Assembly: GCA_032768795.1 (NCBI GenBank)
Contig: CP136497.1
Span: forward strand, 1,304,501-1,368,500
Direction: 5' to 3'
DNA length: 64,000 nt
From: Tremella fuciformis
Lineage: Eukaryota; Basidiomycota; Tremellomycetes; Tremellales; Tremellaceae
In this document: positions 20,861 through 31,733 of the stretch, piece by piece
How positions within the stretch are numbered: position 1 is the first letter of the stretch
Layout: every line of letters starts with the position of its first letter
Notes under the pieces: generated by a model
Told to the model about the DNA's origin: nothing
Database searches by the model: none
The model's input: only the letters and a program-made list of their open reading frames with translations
Made by a program: the position numbers and the translations under genes

Positions 20861-22942
20861 CTACACCCCTCCGTACGCCTTGAGAGCATCGTCACACACT
20901 CTCGTGACGGCCAAGAGGTGCTCCTCGTGCAACCTCCTCCCGACAATCTGTATCCCAATAGGAGACCCCACCGAGTCCTCAGCCGAATCTACCATCAGCC
21001 CTTCCTCAGTGGTATCCTGGCACGGGGAGCTCACACTCGTCCCACACCTTGGCCTCCATATCGTTGCGCACCGCATACCCTTCCTCGACATCCCCCTTTT
21101 GAACCGCCCCACACGGCACAGTTGTCGCGCAGTAATCCAGGACATTCCACAAGCTGAAATAGTTGTCGTAGAGGTATCCGTGCTTCTTCGGCGCCGGCCC
21201 AGGCGCGCAAGGCGTGATGAGCGCGTCCATCTCCCTCCCCGTCCCGCTGCGACTGGATGTCCCCGCCCATGTTTGGAGGACGTGTTTCGCGTATCTGGTG
21301 CGTTTCGACTGGGCGGTCCAGAGCTCGGCGACGGTGGCGGGGGCGGTGAGGTCGCGCACGGCGAGAGCGTCGGGCGCTCCTACTTGCGTGACTGTGATCG
21401 TGACTCCTGCCTCCCCTTGCGCTTTCGTTGTAGGCTGGCCAGCAGCAGGGGCCTCACTGGCCTCGGCGGACGGAAAGGCGTCCGGCGCGATCATCGACTT
21501 GAACATGTCGTACCCGACCGGCCACGGCTCGCCCGTCTTGGAGAGCGTGTCGTGCAGCACGCGCGCGGCTGCCGAGCGGTACAGCTCAAACTTGAGGTCG
21601 TTGCAGTAGTGCGGGTCGGGACTGCTTTTCAGCTTACGGACCTTCTGAGGCTTCGAGACACGCACACGTGAAAGTCGATCACCGTGTGACCTGCAGCTTC
21701 CAGCGCTGCGCGCGTGCGCCCCAGTGCGCGTCGCACAGGCGGCAGCGCTTTGACATGTCCATCGTCGACGAGCCATCCTACGTATTAACACAATACAGGT
21801 CTCAATAGCAGAGAAACGTACCGAAGCAAAGCTTCTGTGGCAGCTCAACTGGTCGCCACGGGATCGGCGGGCAGTCCGGGTCGGCCCAGCGCCAAGGCTC
21901 GCTGTCCACCACTGCCTTGCACCACAGATCGAGCGCCCCTAGCGAAGAAGCCATTGGCCCGTTAACGTTCCTGACTGCTTCCTGGCCCTCCAAACCGCCC
22001 AGGCTGCCGGACGTGGGGAAGCGCCCCAGCGAGGGTTTGAGCGAGTAGAGGCCGCAGAGCGAAGCGGGAATCCCTGAGGTCAGCATGGCATCGCATCGCT
22101 GGAATCGATCCGGGTAAAGAGAAACGATCGTCGATCCTATTTCAAACTTACGGATCGAGCCCCCGACATCGGTCCCTACGCCCAAGGGCGACCCGCGCAT
22201 AGCCAACAGCGCGCTTTCTCCCCCTGATGACCCGCCGCTCGTCATCCGGCGATTGTAGGGATTGGTGGTATAGCCGTAGATATGATTGTAGGTCTGTGGT
22301 CAGCATGCCGACGCCGACGCCGAGCGAGATTAGATAGTCACTTCGCCCGACATCATCGCTAGTGGAACGTTGCTCTTGCAGAACAAGACGGCGCCGCTTG
22401 CACGTAGTATCCGTGTGAGCTCCGACTCGTCCTCTTCGCTAGCAGGATGGTCGGCGTAGGCGGTGTAGCCTATTGTCGCGTCGACGCCGGCGACTTGGAA
22501 GCAGTCCTTGAGGGAGATGGGGAGGCCGTGCAGGGGCCCGGCGGGCACGCCTGTTGCGCGGTAGGTAGCGTCGATTTTGGCCGCTGTGAGGAGGGCATTG
22601 TCGAACAGGATCTCGGAGAGGCAGTTGACTGTCTGTTGAGCGATGGATGCGCTCTTGCAGAATGCCAGGGTGACCTGTGGTCAGTCCGTCCAGCCATCCA
22701 CTAACCACTGTTCCGCTCACTTCATAAGAAGTATACTCCTTGCTCAGCATCCGCTTCACTAGCTGCTCCGCGGGTGTGCCAATGAGCTCCAGCTCTCGCG
22801 AGGTAAGGATGCCGCTCTCTTCCGGCACACCCAGCACATTGAGCCTCTCCTCGGGAACGAGAGAAGGGGTGATCCTCCACTCGGGGGGAATGAGCGCCTC
22901 TCTCTGCGCGCGCTTGCGCTCTGCGATGATAGTCCACGCCAT
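20861..22942 (-). CDS. Amidase (amidase-signature family, acetamidase-like)
   Basis: Seven exons (22942-22721, 22674-22342, 22293-22152, 22073-21822, 21777-21666, 21621-21035, 20988-20861) total 1776 nt, 591 residues. Six introns of 44-78 bp all keep phase. The amidase signature is present: S-L-K-D-C-F with the catalytic lysine, then M-T-S-G-G-S-S-G-G-E with the cis-serine, and G-T-D-V-G-G-S-I-R with the nucleophilic serine. Family members hydrolyse amides to acids plus ammonia in the cytosol. The ATG at 22942 is preferred to 22963 because M-A-W-T-I-I-A-E fits the family N-terminus. It is divergent from the MFS transporter gene (498 bp apart), suggesting joint regulation and uptake of an amide or its product. 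The substrate cannot be inferred. Confidence 0.93.
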
Positions 22943-23440
22943 GGTACCATGCAGGTGTTGCATCGTCCTTCACCCCTTCGTCTTCCATATCTACCTATCA
23001 CGGTGATGGAGACTGCGGCGCTCGACCCCTCCGTCTCCGCTCAGACCTCGTATCTGCCTCACGTGGCATCTCGACAAGGCCCACGATAAGCGCTTCGAGA
23101 AGACCGCCTGGCGGCACAAGGATTCGCGTCGCTGCGCGCCTGCATGCGGCCGCGTCGGACCCAGATGCTTGGCAATGATACGCAAGGGCAGGCCCAATGA
23201 CAGAGCGGAAAGAGAACACAGGATAGAGCAGTGGGACGCGCAGTAACCCTCATTGGAATCCCTGAACCCAGCGCCATCCCGCGGGACGGCCCGACACTGA
23301 TAGGCCTTACCGGGTGGTGACATGCTCTGAGAACGCCAGAGTGCATCTCGACGACGAAGCATACTGGCTAAATAGCATGTACTCGACGCTCCACCTCGTC
23401 CATCTTCCCTCCCAACTCCCCCTCAGAACAACGACCGACC

Positions 23441-25451
23441 ATGTCCCAACTCGCTGCCCAGCCCGAGACCGAGAAGGGGGACGTCATGAAGGGCGACCAG
23501 GTGTATGCCGACGCGCACTCTGTCGAGGAGACCCACTTCTCGGTGGGCGATGTGCTGAGGGGTACTGCCGAACGCGCACCGACTAGCTTTGAGCGCAAGG
23601 CCGCTTTGATCAATGCGTGCGTCTTTGATCCGTGATGGTTCCTCTCGCCGACGCCGTGTCCGTGGTTCTCGGCTGACCGGCAGGGAGATCGACAAGTTTG
23701 GCACGGGCCGGTACCAGATGTGTATCTGGCTGCTCTGTGGCTTTGGGTACTTCCTCGACCTGGCCTGGGCGCAGGGCGTCGGACTCGCTGCTTCCGCCAT
23801 CTAGTAAGTGGCCGTCTGGTCCGAGTGTGGTCAAGAGCTGACAGGCAGCCAAGAGATGAATGTGGCTCCTACCAACGAGGGTGTCATCTTCTCCTGTGCC
23901 AATGCCGGTCTCGCGTGAGTCCCTCTTCACGCACTCGCAACTCGGTCTCTCGCATAACCATGGCTGATGTCAGGCTCGGAGCGCTGACGTGGGGTATTCT
24001 CGTCGACATCATCGGCCGCAAATGGGCCTTCAACCTTACGTGCCTCATCACCTCCGTCCTCGGCATCCTCCTCGTTGGTCAATCTCATCCCAAGGTAGAG
24101 TGGAGCTGAGTGCAGGCTGCCGTCAAGTACGACTACGCTGCCGTCTGCGGCGTGTACCTCCTCGCCAGCTTCGGTCTCGGTGGTAACATTCCCATTGACG
24201 CCACCATCGCGCTCGAGTTCCTCCCGCAGAACAGGCGCATGTTCGTGTCCCTCCTTTCGATGTGGCAGCCCCTCGGTGTCCTCTTCGCCTCGGGTATTGC
24301 CGTCGGCACCGCCGCCAAGTATCGTTGCGCCACCACCCTGCCCTCTTGCAAGGCTGTCGCCGACGGCGAGGCTTGCTGCACCGTTTCGAGCAACATGGGG
24401 TGGCGGTATCTCGTCATCGTCATTGGTGCCGTAACGCTGGTCATCTTTGTGCTCCGATACTTTGTGTTCCGCTTCCACGAGTCTCCCAAATTCTTGCTCA
24501 GCCGCGGCAAGGAGCAGGAGGCCATCGACGTCCTCCACAGGATCGCCAAGTTCAACAGGCAGCCAGCACCTACCCTCACGGTTGAGGAATTCCGCGAAAT
24601 CGACCGACTCTACGGCGCCTCGGAGACGACCCTTCAGCCGGGCTCACACGCCAAAGGGGTCCTCCAGAAATTCGTCAAAAACGTCTTGCAGCTCAAACTG
24701 CTCTTCAACAACAAGCTCCAGGTGTTCATCTTCTTCTTGCTGGCGCTCGCATACATGGTACGTCACGTGTGACAAAGTGGCGGAACGCCAGCTAAAATAC
24801 CAGGGCGACTACTGGTCTTTCAACCTTGCCGGGAGCTTTCTGCCATTGATTCTGCTCAAAAAAAACGTCTCGAGCGGAGCCACGACAGCGCACGACACTT
24901 ATCAGCAATACTGCATCGTCTATGTTTTGTTGTTTAGCTTTTGAAAGCGAAGAAAAAGCTGATGAGCAGGTCCGGGAATCATCGGAGCCATTCTCGCACT
25001 TTTCTCCGTCCAACTGCCACTAATCGGGCGCAAATGGTCTCTCGTGATCTCTGCTATCCTCCAGGGCCTCGCCATGGCCATGTATACCCAAGTCAAGACG
25101 ACTGCGGGCTATGTGGGACTGAATGCTTTCGAGTATGTGATGCAGACGGTGAGTTGCCAAAAGTTGCCAAAAGTGCCACTTTCGACATGGGCTAAGGCTG
25201 ATGGGCAGTACTTCAATGCTGTCCTCTACGCCTCTGCCCCTGAGTTGTTCGACACGACCTTCAGAGGCAGCGCTGCCGGTATGCTCTCGTGTCTCGGCCG
25301 ACTGGCCGGTGTGGCCGCCCCTTTCGCTGGACAAAAGTATCTCACCGACGGAAGCGAGGGTGTGCTCTGGCTCGGTGCCGGTGGCATTTGGCTCTCGGCA
25401 TTCGTCATGTGCTTCCTCCCCGTCGAGATGCGCAACAGGCAGATGTTCTAG
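23441..25451 (+). CDS. MFS transporter (SVOP/sugar-transporter-like)
   Basis: Eight exons encode a 12-helix major facilitator. Landmarks are Y-F-L-D-L-A-W-A-Q-G (TM1), G-R-K-W-A-F-N-L (loop 2-3 signature), I-P-I-D-A-T-I-A-L-E-F-L-P-Q-N-R-R, the cytosolic H-E-S-P-K-F-L-L-S-R-G-K, L-I-G-R-K-W-S-L-V (loop 8-9) and a C-terminus ending M-R-N-R-Q-M-F. Most introns (for example 24074-24115 and 24758-24803) join in phase. The join between I-V-Y (near 24942) and P-G-I-I-G-A (near 24971) is the exception. No GT...AG pair restores frame, and a frameshift or sequence error is likely. The transporter sits beside the amidase and other catabolic genes, so import of their substrate is plausible. Confidence 0.88.
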
Positions 25452-26767
25452 TGGCCTGCGAAGACGCGGAGGAGGAGGACGTTGTTTGGCTTGTAGATGG
25501 GCGTAGGAGTATTTCTCGATTAGAGGCTCTGAGTTGCTGAAGGTTTACATAGTTTCCGAATATGGTATCGCTGGAGGGGTGTGATGCATCTACGATGAGT
25601 TGTCTATCAAGTCGCGCGTGAAATGTTCTCCAGAACTAGCCCGCCAGTTGTCGATGCTCCGACTCCTGCAGCTGTACAGGCCGATTCACCAACGAGGGAG
25701 CAGCCAACCTTCGCCTCTTCAAAGCCGCGCGCGCTGACACCTACTGCCTCTTCTCACACTCACGAAGAGCGTCCGTCGTCGCATGTGACACAGGATCTCA
25801 ATCACAGCCGCCATTGCAGTCAAGTTCTGCTACTCCTTCGACCGTCAGTGATGAAAAACCCGGAGATTCGGCCAACATTCATCGGGCCACTCGGCAGAGA
25901 CTCATCGCCTATTCTCGTTTCGCTACTAGGAGTCTCCTTTCCAGCATACGACAAGTGCTCTTGTCACACTCATCAGCGCCGTTGAGATGGGTCCGCATAC
26001 ACATGAGTTTGATGCGGGTTCTGCCCTTACAAGACGGTGGGGAATCGGCCGTGCTACTGTAGTCCGATCGATTTGGTCATCTCGATGCGATCGGGACTCC
26101 GCTCCGTCGATCAGGTAAACCTTGACGTGAGCTGGCTTGGCGAATGGACGCGAGCGCATATATGAAGCGATGTCTTGCCTGGTTCAACACCATCATTGAC
26201 TTCGCTGTTGCACGTCGACTAGCACGGTGAACCGCATTGCTTCCGCAGAACAATGGTTCCTCTTCCCTCAGATGACCAAGACTCGCTCGATCGGCTTCAG
26301 AAAGTTGGCGCCTCGCCCACCGTGATGAGTTATATCGTCCTCCGCCTCATTCGTCTGAACGACATGCCGGTTTGCGTGAGCGATGTCCGGGGTCATGAAC
26401 TTCTCGACTTCGATGCCATCGATCCTCCACTGGGAGAGAGGCAACAAGCATCGACATTCAACACGTGATACAGCAGGGTTGGTGACCCATGATTTCTCTG
26501 GACCCGAGGGGCTATTCCCAACCTCGAGATATTCCCGCGCCAAGGTGGGCTAGGGCACCGGTGCAGCCCGACTTCCCCAATCCTGGAACCTCGCACCTGA
26601 AATGTTCCCTCAGGCCCCGGCGCCGCGCGGGAACGCGGCTTCGGCAAAGCCGATAACAGTCCCACGTAGCCAAAGCAGCAAACGACCGACCTTGATAAGG
26701 CCGCCGAGGCCGAGCTTTCGACAACTCGACAAAAGTCAAAGTATCTGTGCACAGACCTCCAACAAAC
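25452..26767. other. Intergenic interval, 1.3 kb, no gene seen
   Basis: Short overlapping frames on both strands have no recognisable motif. It should include the promoter of the SnoaL-like gene at 26768. Confidence 0.5.
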
Positions 26768-28021
26768 ATGTCTACCAGCACCATGACGAGCGAACACGCC
26801 GCGCCGTTCTCAAAGGAGTCGTCGGCGACGGTGACGGTGAACGAGATGCCGGACGGGCACGAGTCCTCCGGGTCGTCTGACGGGGGCGACCATGTCATGG
26901 TCGACTCGGTCAAGACGACACCGGACGGGACGGTCGTCCAAGTGGAGCGACACGACTACATCGACTTGGTGCCCGACAACGTCCCTCGTGCGCACTCGAT
27001 GGAGGGATTCGACGACTGCTACACCTCTATCGTGGATTATATCATCCGGTGTACCCACAAGATCTGGGACGAGCGGGATATCGGCCTGATCTACACCCAC
27101 TACACGCATAATTGCGTGCTCTATGGCACACAACGGACGATCTACGACCGCGAGACGGTCATGTACGACACCATCCAGCGGCTGGTATCGTTCCCCGAGC
27201 GCAGGGGACGTGCCACACAGGTGCTGTGGAACGGGAACGACAAGGAAGGTTTCTACACGTCGCATCTCGTTACGGGCTCGGGCACACATACGCAGCACGG
27301 GCACTTTGGGCCGCCTACAGGCCGCAACTTTGTCTCGAGGACCATTGCCGACTGCATGATCTACCGCAACAAGATCTACCGCGAGTGGGTGGTCGCGGAC
27401 CAGATGGCCATTGTCAAGCAGCTCGGGCTGGACCCCAACGTGTTCGCAGAACGCGCGGCCAAGGCGCTGTTCGACCAGGACCTGCTGTCGATCGACACTG
27501 GCGAGCACGGGCGCATGCTGGGGCAGAACCTTCCCGAGGCCAAGGCGGACCTGGCAGACATGGCCAACAACGACCGCGAGCGCGCGACGCTCGAGTGGCT
27601 GCACAAGATGTTCAACCACCGCATGTTTGGCTCGATCAAGTCTGTCTACGCGCCCAACTGCCAGTACCACGGGCCCAAGATGGCCGAGCTGTACGGGCCC
27701 GCCGCGGTGCTGCACCAGCACCTGGGGCTGATTGGCTCGATACCGGACGCGGTGTACAAGCCGCAGCATGTGTGCAGCAACGACTGCGACGAGGGCGGGT
27801 ACAAGGTGGCGGTGCGGTGGGTCATGGAGGGCCACCACCTGGGCTATGGGATCCTGAGCGAGCTGGGTGCCCCGACGGGCCAGCGCGTGCAGATACTCGG
27901 CATGACGCACTACCACTACAAGAATGGGAGAATCGTGGACGAGTGGAATGTCTACGACGAGCTGTCCATCTTGATGCAGGTCAAGCTGGGGCAAATGGCC
28001 AAAGCCGCGGGCAAGGCTTAG
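26768..28021 (+). CDS. SnoaL-like (NTF2-fold) protein, two domains
   Basis: A single-exon frame of 417 residues from the ATG at 26768. An in-frame ATG at 26747 adds seven residues. After a polar tail of about 75 residues come two alpha+beta domains of the SnoaL/NTF2 kind. The first has Y-I-I-R-C-T-H-K-I-W-D-E-R-D-I-G, then Y-T-H-N-C-V-L-Y-G and a long helix. The second has N-H-R-M-F-G-S-I, then Y-A-P-N-C-Q-Y-H-G-P and W-N-V-Y-D-E-L-S-I. Such proteins act as small-molecule cyclases, isomerases or hydratases, or as binding partners. Similar two-domain forms are familiar from proteobacterial gene clusters. The lack of introns in a gene-dense, intron-rich neighbourhood is notable. The reaction is unknown. 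Confidence 0.8.
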   Translation: MSTSTMTSEHAAPFSKESSATVTVNEMPDGHESSGSSDGGDHVMVDSVKTTPDGTVVQVERHDYIDLVPDNVPRAHSMEGFDDCYTSIVDYIIRCTHKIWDERDIGLIYTHYTHNCVLYGTQRTIYDRETVMYDTIQRLVSFPERRGRATQVLWNGNDKEGFYTSHLVTGSGTHTQHGHFGPPTGRNFVSRTIADCMIYRNKIYREWVVADQMAIVKQLGLDPNVFAERAAKALFDQDLLSIDTGEHGRMLGQNLPEAKADLADMANNDRERATLEWLHKMFNHRMFGSIKSVYAPNCQYHGPKMAELYGPAAVLHQHLGLIGSIPDAVYKPQHVCSNDCDEGGYKVAVRWVMEGHHLGYGILSELGAPTGQRVQILGMTHYHYKNGRIVDEWNVYDELSILMQVKLGQMAKAAGKA

Positions 28022-28107
28022 ACTTGGTCGGTTTGTAGTATATGCATGGTGACTGGCCTATGCTTGCTCTCAGGCGTTTACAACAGGACTTATAGCTGAG
28101 TAACACC

Positions 28108-30578
28108 CTAAGACGACTCCTCAAACTGCCCGAACAACCAGTCCTGCTCCAGCCCCGCGCTCTGCCAGAGATTCCACCAGTCCTGATCCCACACAGGCGC
28201 ACCGGCACCGTTGACCCCCTGCATCGGCTGCTGCCCCACATGAGCCGTCGAGCTCGTCGCGATAATGTTGGCCATGCCTTCGAGAAAGTTGGCATAGCGC
28301 GAGGCGGGATGGTCGCGTGCTGGTGCGCATTGCCGCAATGTCCGAGCGGACAAGTCTACCAGACGGTACAGTGTGGAACTGCGAGGGGTGCTAGGCGTTT
28401 GGGGCACGTCTGTCATGCGCTGGAGCTGGGAGTTGATGGCGCCGTTCTGCCAGGCCAGAGTGAGGAAAGAAGCAGTGTATGCTCTGACCCATCAGCATTC
28501 ACAGGGGCAGAGGAATCAGACGCACATGACGACAAAGTACTGATCGATAGCGAACGAGAGGAGTCGCACGAGATCGCCGTCCGGCTCGAGGGTAGTGCCG
28601 ACCGACTCGGGACCAAGTCTTTGAGAAGTCATGGGCGTCGAGGACGACAGGTGGAACAGCATCTGGCTGGCCCAGTCGATGCTCAGCTGCAAGGCCTCGC
28701 CGGCGTGGCGCCAATTACTAGCGGGGGGCAGGAGGGTACTAGCAAATGCGAGCCGGTACCAGCGAAGCGAAGCTGCCATCAGTACAGCCGAATTGAGGTA
28801 TGGGGGACTGACTGAATGGGAAATGCTGTCGCATCTTGTCGTTGCCCGGGTCCGAACTGGCCGAGGTGAGAAAGTTATGCTCGACCGCATTGACATCAAT
28901 GTTAAACGCCTCGAGGCTCTCAAAGCTCTCGGCCTTGCCGCCCATGACGTGTGCAGCCTGCACGACGTGTATGAGGGAGGCCAGGCGGGTGTCGGTGGGC
29001 TGAAGCCAGGCGGTGCACCGCATGAAGCGGGGTAGGCAGTTGAACAGGAGGGTCGGCTGGAGGGTGGGGTTCCGGCGAGACGACAATGCAAGACTAGAGT
29101 CAACCTTTGACATCCAGTTTGTCGGGGCAGACGAGAGACCCACTAGTAATCGCTCTCGGTGAGATAGAGCATGGCGCGAAAGTTGTACACGTCTTGAGCG
29201 GTCGGCTGCTCGGTCTGGCTCATAAATGGTAAATGGGCAGTCTTGTCGAGTCCAAGCATGAGGGCCCAGCGGATCGCCAAGCCGAGGCACTGCCAGATGC
29301 TCGATTCTGAGAAGCGCGAGCGGTAGCCAGTCGGCGAAGTATCGATCGGCATCCAGTGAGAGTAGATCATCCATGCTTGGACAGTCTCAAGGCATATATC
29401 GGCCGGTCGAGAACGCAAAGTGAGCCGAGCCATCTCTTGGTCCAGAAGCGCGACTAGGCGGGGATATCGTGGATGTAGCCATGTGTCGCGTCTGCAATCA
29501 GCTGCGAGTCAGAGAAGGTGGGGTCGCTCACTTTGACGAATGAGACCAGAATCGCGCGCCTACAACAACGATGTTCAAGAAGAGAGCGATATTGCGAGAG
29601 CGTAGTGAGTCCACGTGCGAGTCATGTTGGTAGTCTAGGAAGGGCGCATTGAGATGACATTTGGTGAAGAAGCTGCGTGTATCAGCATTGCTCTTTCAAG
29701 CGGTTGCCAACGCACAGCCGGACAGCGATGGCTGCTTCGCCCGCGGTGAGGACCTGCCGCAGAATAGGATCGTGATTCTCCGGCTCGAGTGCGTCGTTGG
29801 CGCCTAAGTCTTGGAGGACTTTTAAGGGGCCGTTGAAGGAGGCATCAGGCGAGCTGACGAGGGTGAGCTGCGGGGTAGGCTGCAGCGTCTCCGAGAGGGT
29901 CAAGGATGGTCTGGTATGAGCGACACCTCGGACCGACGACTCACTCGTTGTATACTGTCGGACCTGCGGCGGCAAAGGCGAGATCGTCCAAGGAGGTCTG
30001 TGCTGAGGGCGGAAGAGGTGGGGGCGGGGGCGGGACAGGTTGTGGTTGGATATGGTCAAAGGAGACATTCGCAAGAGGAAGCGGTGCAGACGGAGGCGGG
30101 AAGGACCCATTCGGACCCGCCTGCCCGGCGCCTCTGAGCGTCCGCAGCTCCGTCCGAAGCCTCTCTAGCCTACTTCATCAGACAAAACCCAAACACACAA
30201 GGGGGACTCGCTCGAGCTGGACGTCCGGCCGCTGCCCACCACGCGGACTGTCACCCGACAGGAGGTCCACTTCCGAGGGCCCGCTGTCCGCCAAGCCCGT
30301 TACCTGCACCTGGGACTGGGGAGGCCGCACGTCAAAGGAGCGCGAGGATGCCGAGCGGATGAGGAGGTAAGGGTTGTACCGCGGATCGTTGACCTCTGTC
30401 TCGAACGAGCAGCCGACTTTGCGGTTCTTGCACGCGAGACACGTCGCGTCGGCCGTGACGCCGCCGCACTTCTGCTTGCTGCACGTCAGCGCCGAGCACG
30501 CCAGTCCTGCTGTAGGGCTTACCGCTCTCTGCATTGGACGCAGGCATGCACGGTGCGCCTGATCGGGCCGGGCGACAT
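28108..30578 (-). CDS. Zn2Cys6 transcription factor with fungal-specific domain
   Basis: The ATG at 30578 starts M-S-P-G-P-I-R-R-T-V-H. A 44-bp intron (30479-30522) then completes a binuclear zinc cluster: A-C-V-Q-C-R-E-R joined to K-Q-K-C-G-G, then C-L-A-C-K-N-R-K-V-G-C. A proline-rich linker follows. The fungal transcription factor homology domain includes F-F-T-K-C-H-L-N-A-P-F, C-L-G-L-A-I-R-W-A-L-M-L-G-L-D and Y-L-T-E-S-D. The C-terminus is acidic and tryptophan-rich (D-Q-D-W-W-N-L-W...F-G-Q-F-E-E-S-S, stop at 28108), like an activation region. The exact boundary between exons 2 and 3 (near 30180-30250) is unresolved. It lies head-to-head with the cupin dioxygenase gene and is the obvious local regulator of the surrounding catabolic genes; that role is inferred. 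Confidence 0.87.
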
Positions 30579-31004
30579 GCCCCTGCACGCCTACGAGCCT
30601 GCTGCTCCGCGCACGGACGGTGTCGGCGTCGGAGGTCTGTGCGCTGGGTGATCCGTGTGCTGCGCTGTGATCCGTGTGGTGATCCGTGCTTGTCGAGGGT
30701 CCTTTGGTGCGTGCTGTCTATGGAGGATGGTCGATAGGAGCAGCCATGGACCGACGAGCGGGGGGAGGCGTTGGCCGGAGGCTACAATGAGTCAGGGAAA
30801 GCCGCGTCGGCCCGATCCTTTTTAACCCCTGAGAGTTTCACGCCTGCAGAGTGGCAATTGGTGATGGTGAGCAGACAAAAGCCAGCAGCGACCAACCATC
30901 GTCCAGCGATACCCACTCCAGTGTTGGACAAGAGAGCGAGATACCAACAGCCTCAGAGCAAAAGATACGAAAAGTTCCCACACAACAAGCCACACCCACT
31001 CGCA
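30579..31004. promoter_or_regulatory. Divergent promoter between the regulator and the cupin gene
   Basis: A 426-bp intergenic region lies between two divergent start codons (30578 minus, 31005 plus). It must hold both promoters. No operator is obvious by eye, but a pathway regulator often controls a divergently transcribed neighbour. Confidence 0.5.
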
Positions 31005-31535
31005 ATGACCCGCCCGACCGACACGTCCGCCGTGGCATACAGCGGCCCGCCGCTCTACGGCGTCCCAGACGACCTGGTGCACCTCAACGTGCTCGACCTG
31101 TCCAACACGGACGAACGACTATGGGTCCCCCAAGCGCCCGACGTATGGTTCCGCCCGCTCCTATTCTCCACGTCCCAAGGATACTTTGTCAACTTGCTGC
31201 GCGTGCGCAAGTCGGGCATCCTCTCGCGGCACCGGCACGCGGGCCCGGTGCACGCGACGACGCTCAAGGGGCGGTGGCACTACCTCGAGCATGAGTGGTG
31301 GGCGGAGGAGGGGTCGTATGCGTTCGAGCCGCCGGGCGATATACACACGCTGGAGGTGCCGGAGGGGGTGGAGGAGATGATCACGCTGTTCCATGTGACG
31401 GGGGCGTATATCTACGTGGACCCGCTGGGCAAGCCGGAGGCGGTGGAGGATGTCTTTTCGAAGATTGATCTGGCGAGGGCGCACTTTGAGAAGGTGGGAC
31501 TCGGGGCGGACTTTGTGAAGAACTTCATTCGATAG
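31005..31535 (+). CDS. Cupin, 2,4'-dihydroxyacetophenone dioxygenase-like
   Basis: A single-exon frame of 176 residues; the ATG begins M-T-R-P-T-D-T-S. The protein is a small beta-barrel cupin closely following the 2,4'-dihydroxyacetophenone dioxygenase pattern: G-Y-F-V-N-L-L-R-V-R-K-S-G, then the metal-binding S-R-H-R-H-A-G-P-V-H, G-R-W-H-Y-L-E-H-E-W, F-E-P-P-G-D-I-H-T-L and a C-terminus G-L-G-A-D-F-V-K-N-F-I-R. The histidines of H-R-H and I-H-T, with the acidic residues nearby, are the expected metal ligands. The bacterial enzyme cleaves an aromatic hydroxyketone to 4-hydroxybenzoate and formate. Here only oxygenase or related chemistry on a small carbonyl compound is inferred. It is intronless and bacterial-like, next to an intronless SnoaL-like gene. 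Confidence 0.83.
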   Translation: MTRPTDTSAVAYSGPPLYGVPDDLVHLNVLDLSNTDERLWVPQAPDVWFRPLLFSTSQGYFVNLLRVRKSGILSRHRHAGPVHATTLKGRWHYLEHEWWAEEGSYAFEPPGDIHTLEVPEGVEEMITLFHVTGAYIYVDPLGKPEAVEDVFSKIDLARAHFEKVGLGADFVKNFIR

Positions 31536-31733
31536 TACAGCATCTCTTCATTGTACACCATCACATGCACACCTGTCGTCAAGCCCTCTTCGTGAAGACA
31601 AGTGAAACGAGACCGCTCAATTCCAGATCATCTTGATCTCTAACAACTTAGCCTTGCTGCGCGGACTGCTGCTGAGACTTCATCACTGAAGTGGGTATCG
31701 ATGCACCAATGCTAATGTACAATGCTCTACACT

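Noticed and set aside
26810..27994. 394-residue open frame antisense to the SnoaL-like gene
   Set aside because: Mirror of a GC-rich coding exon; the sense strand has clear domain structure and the antisense has none.
27112..28038. Long plus-strand frame overlapping the SnoaL-like gene
   Set aside because: Out-of-frame shadow rich in A/R/G without motifs.
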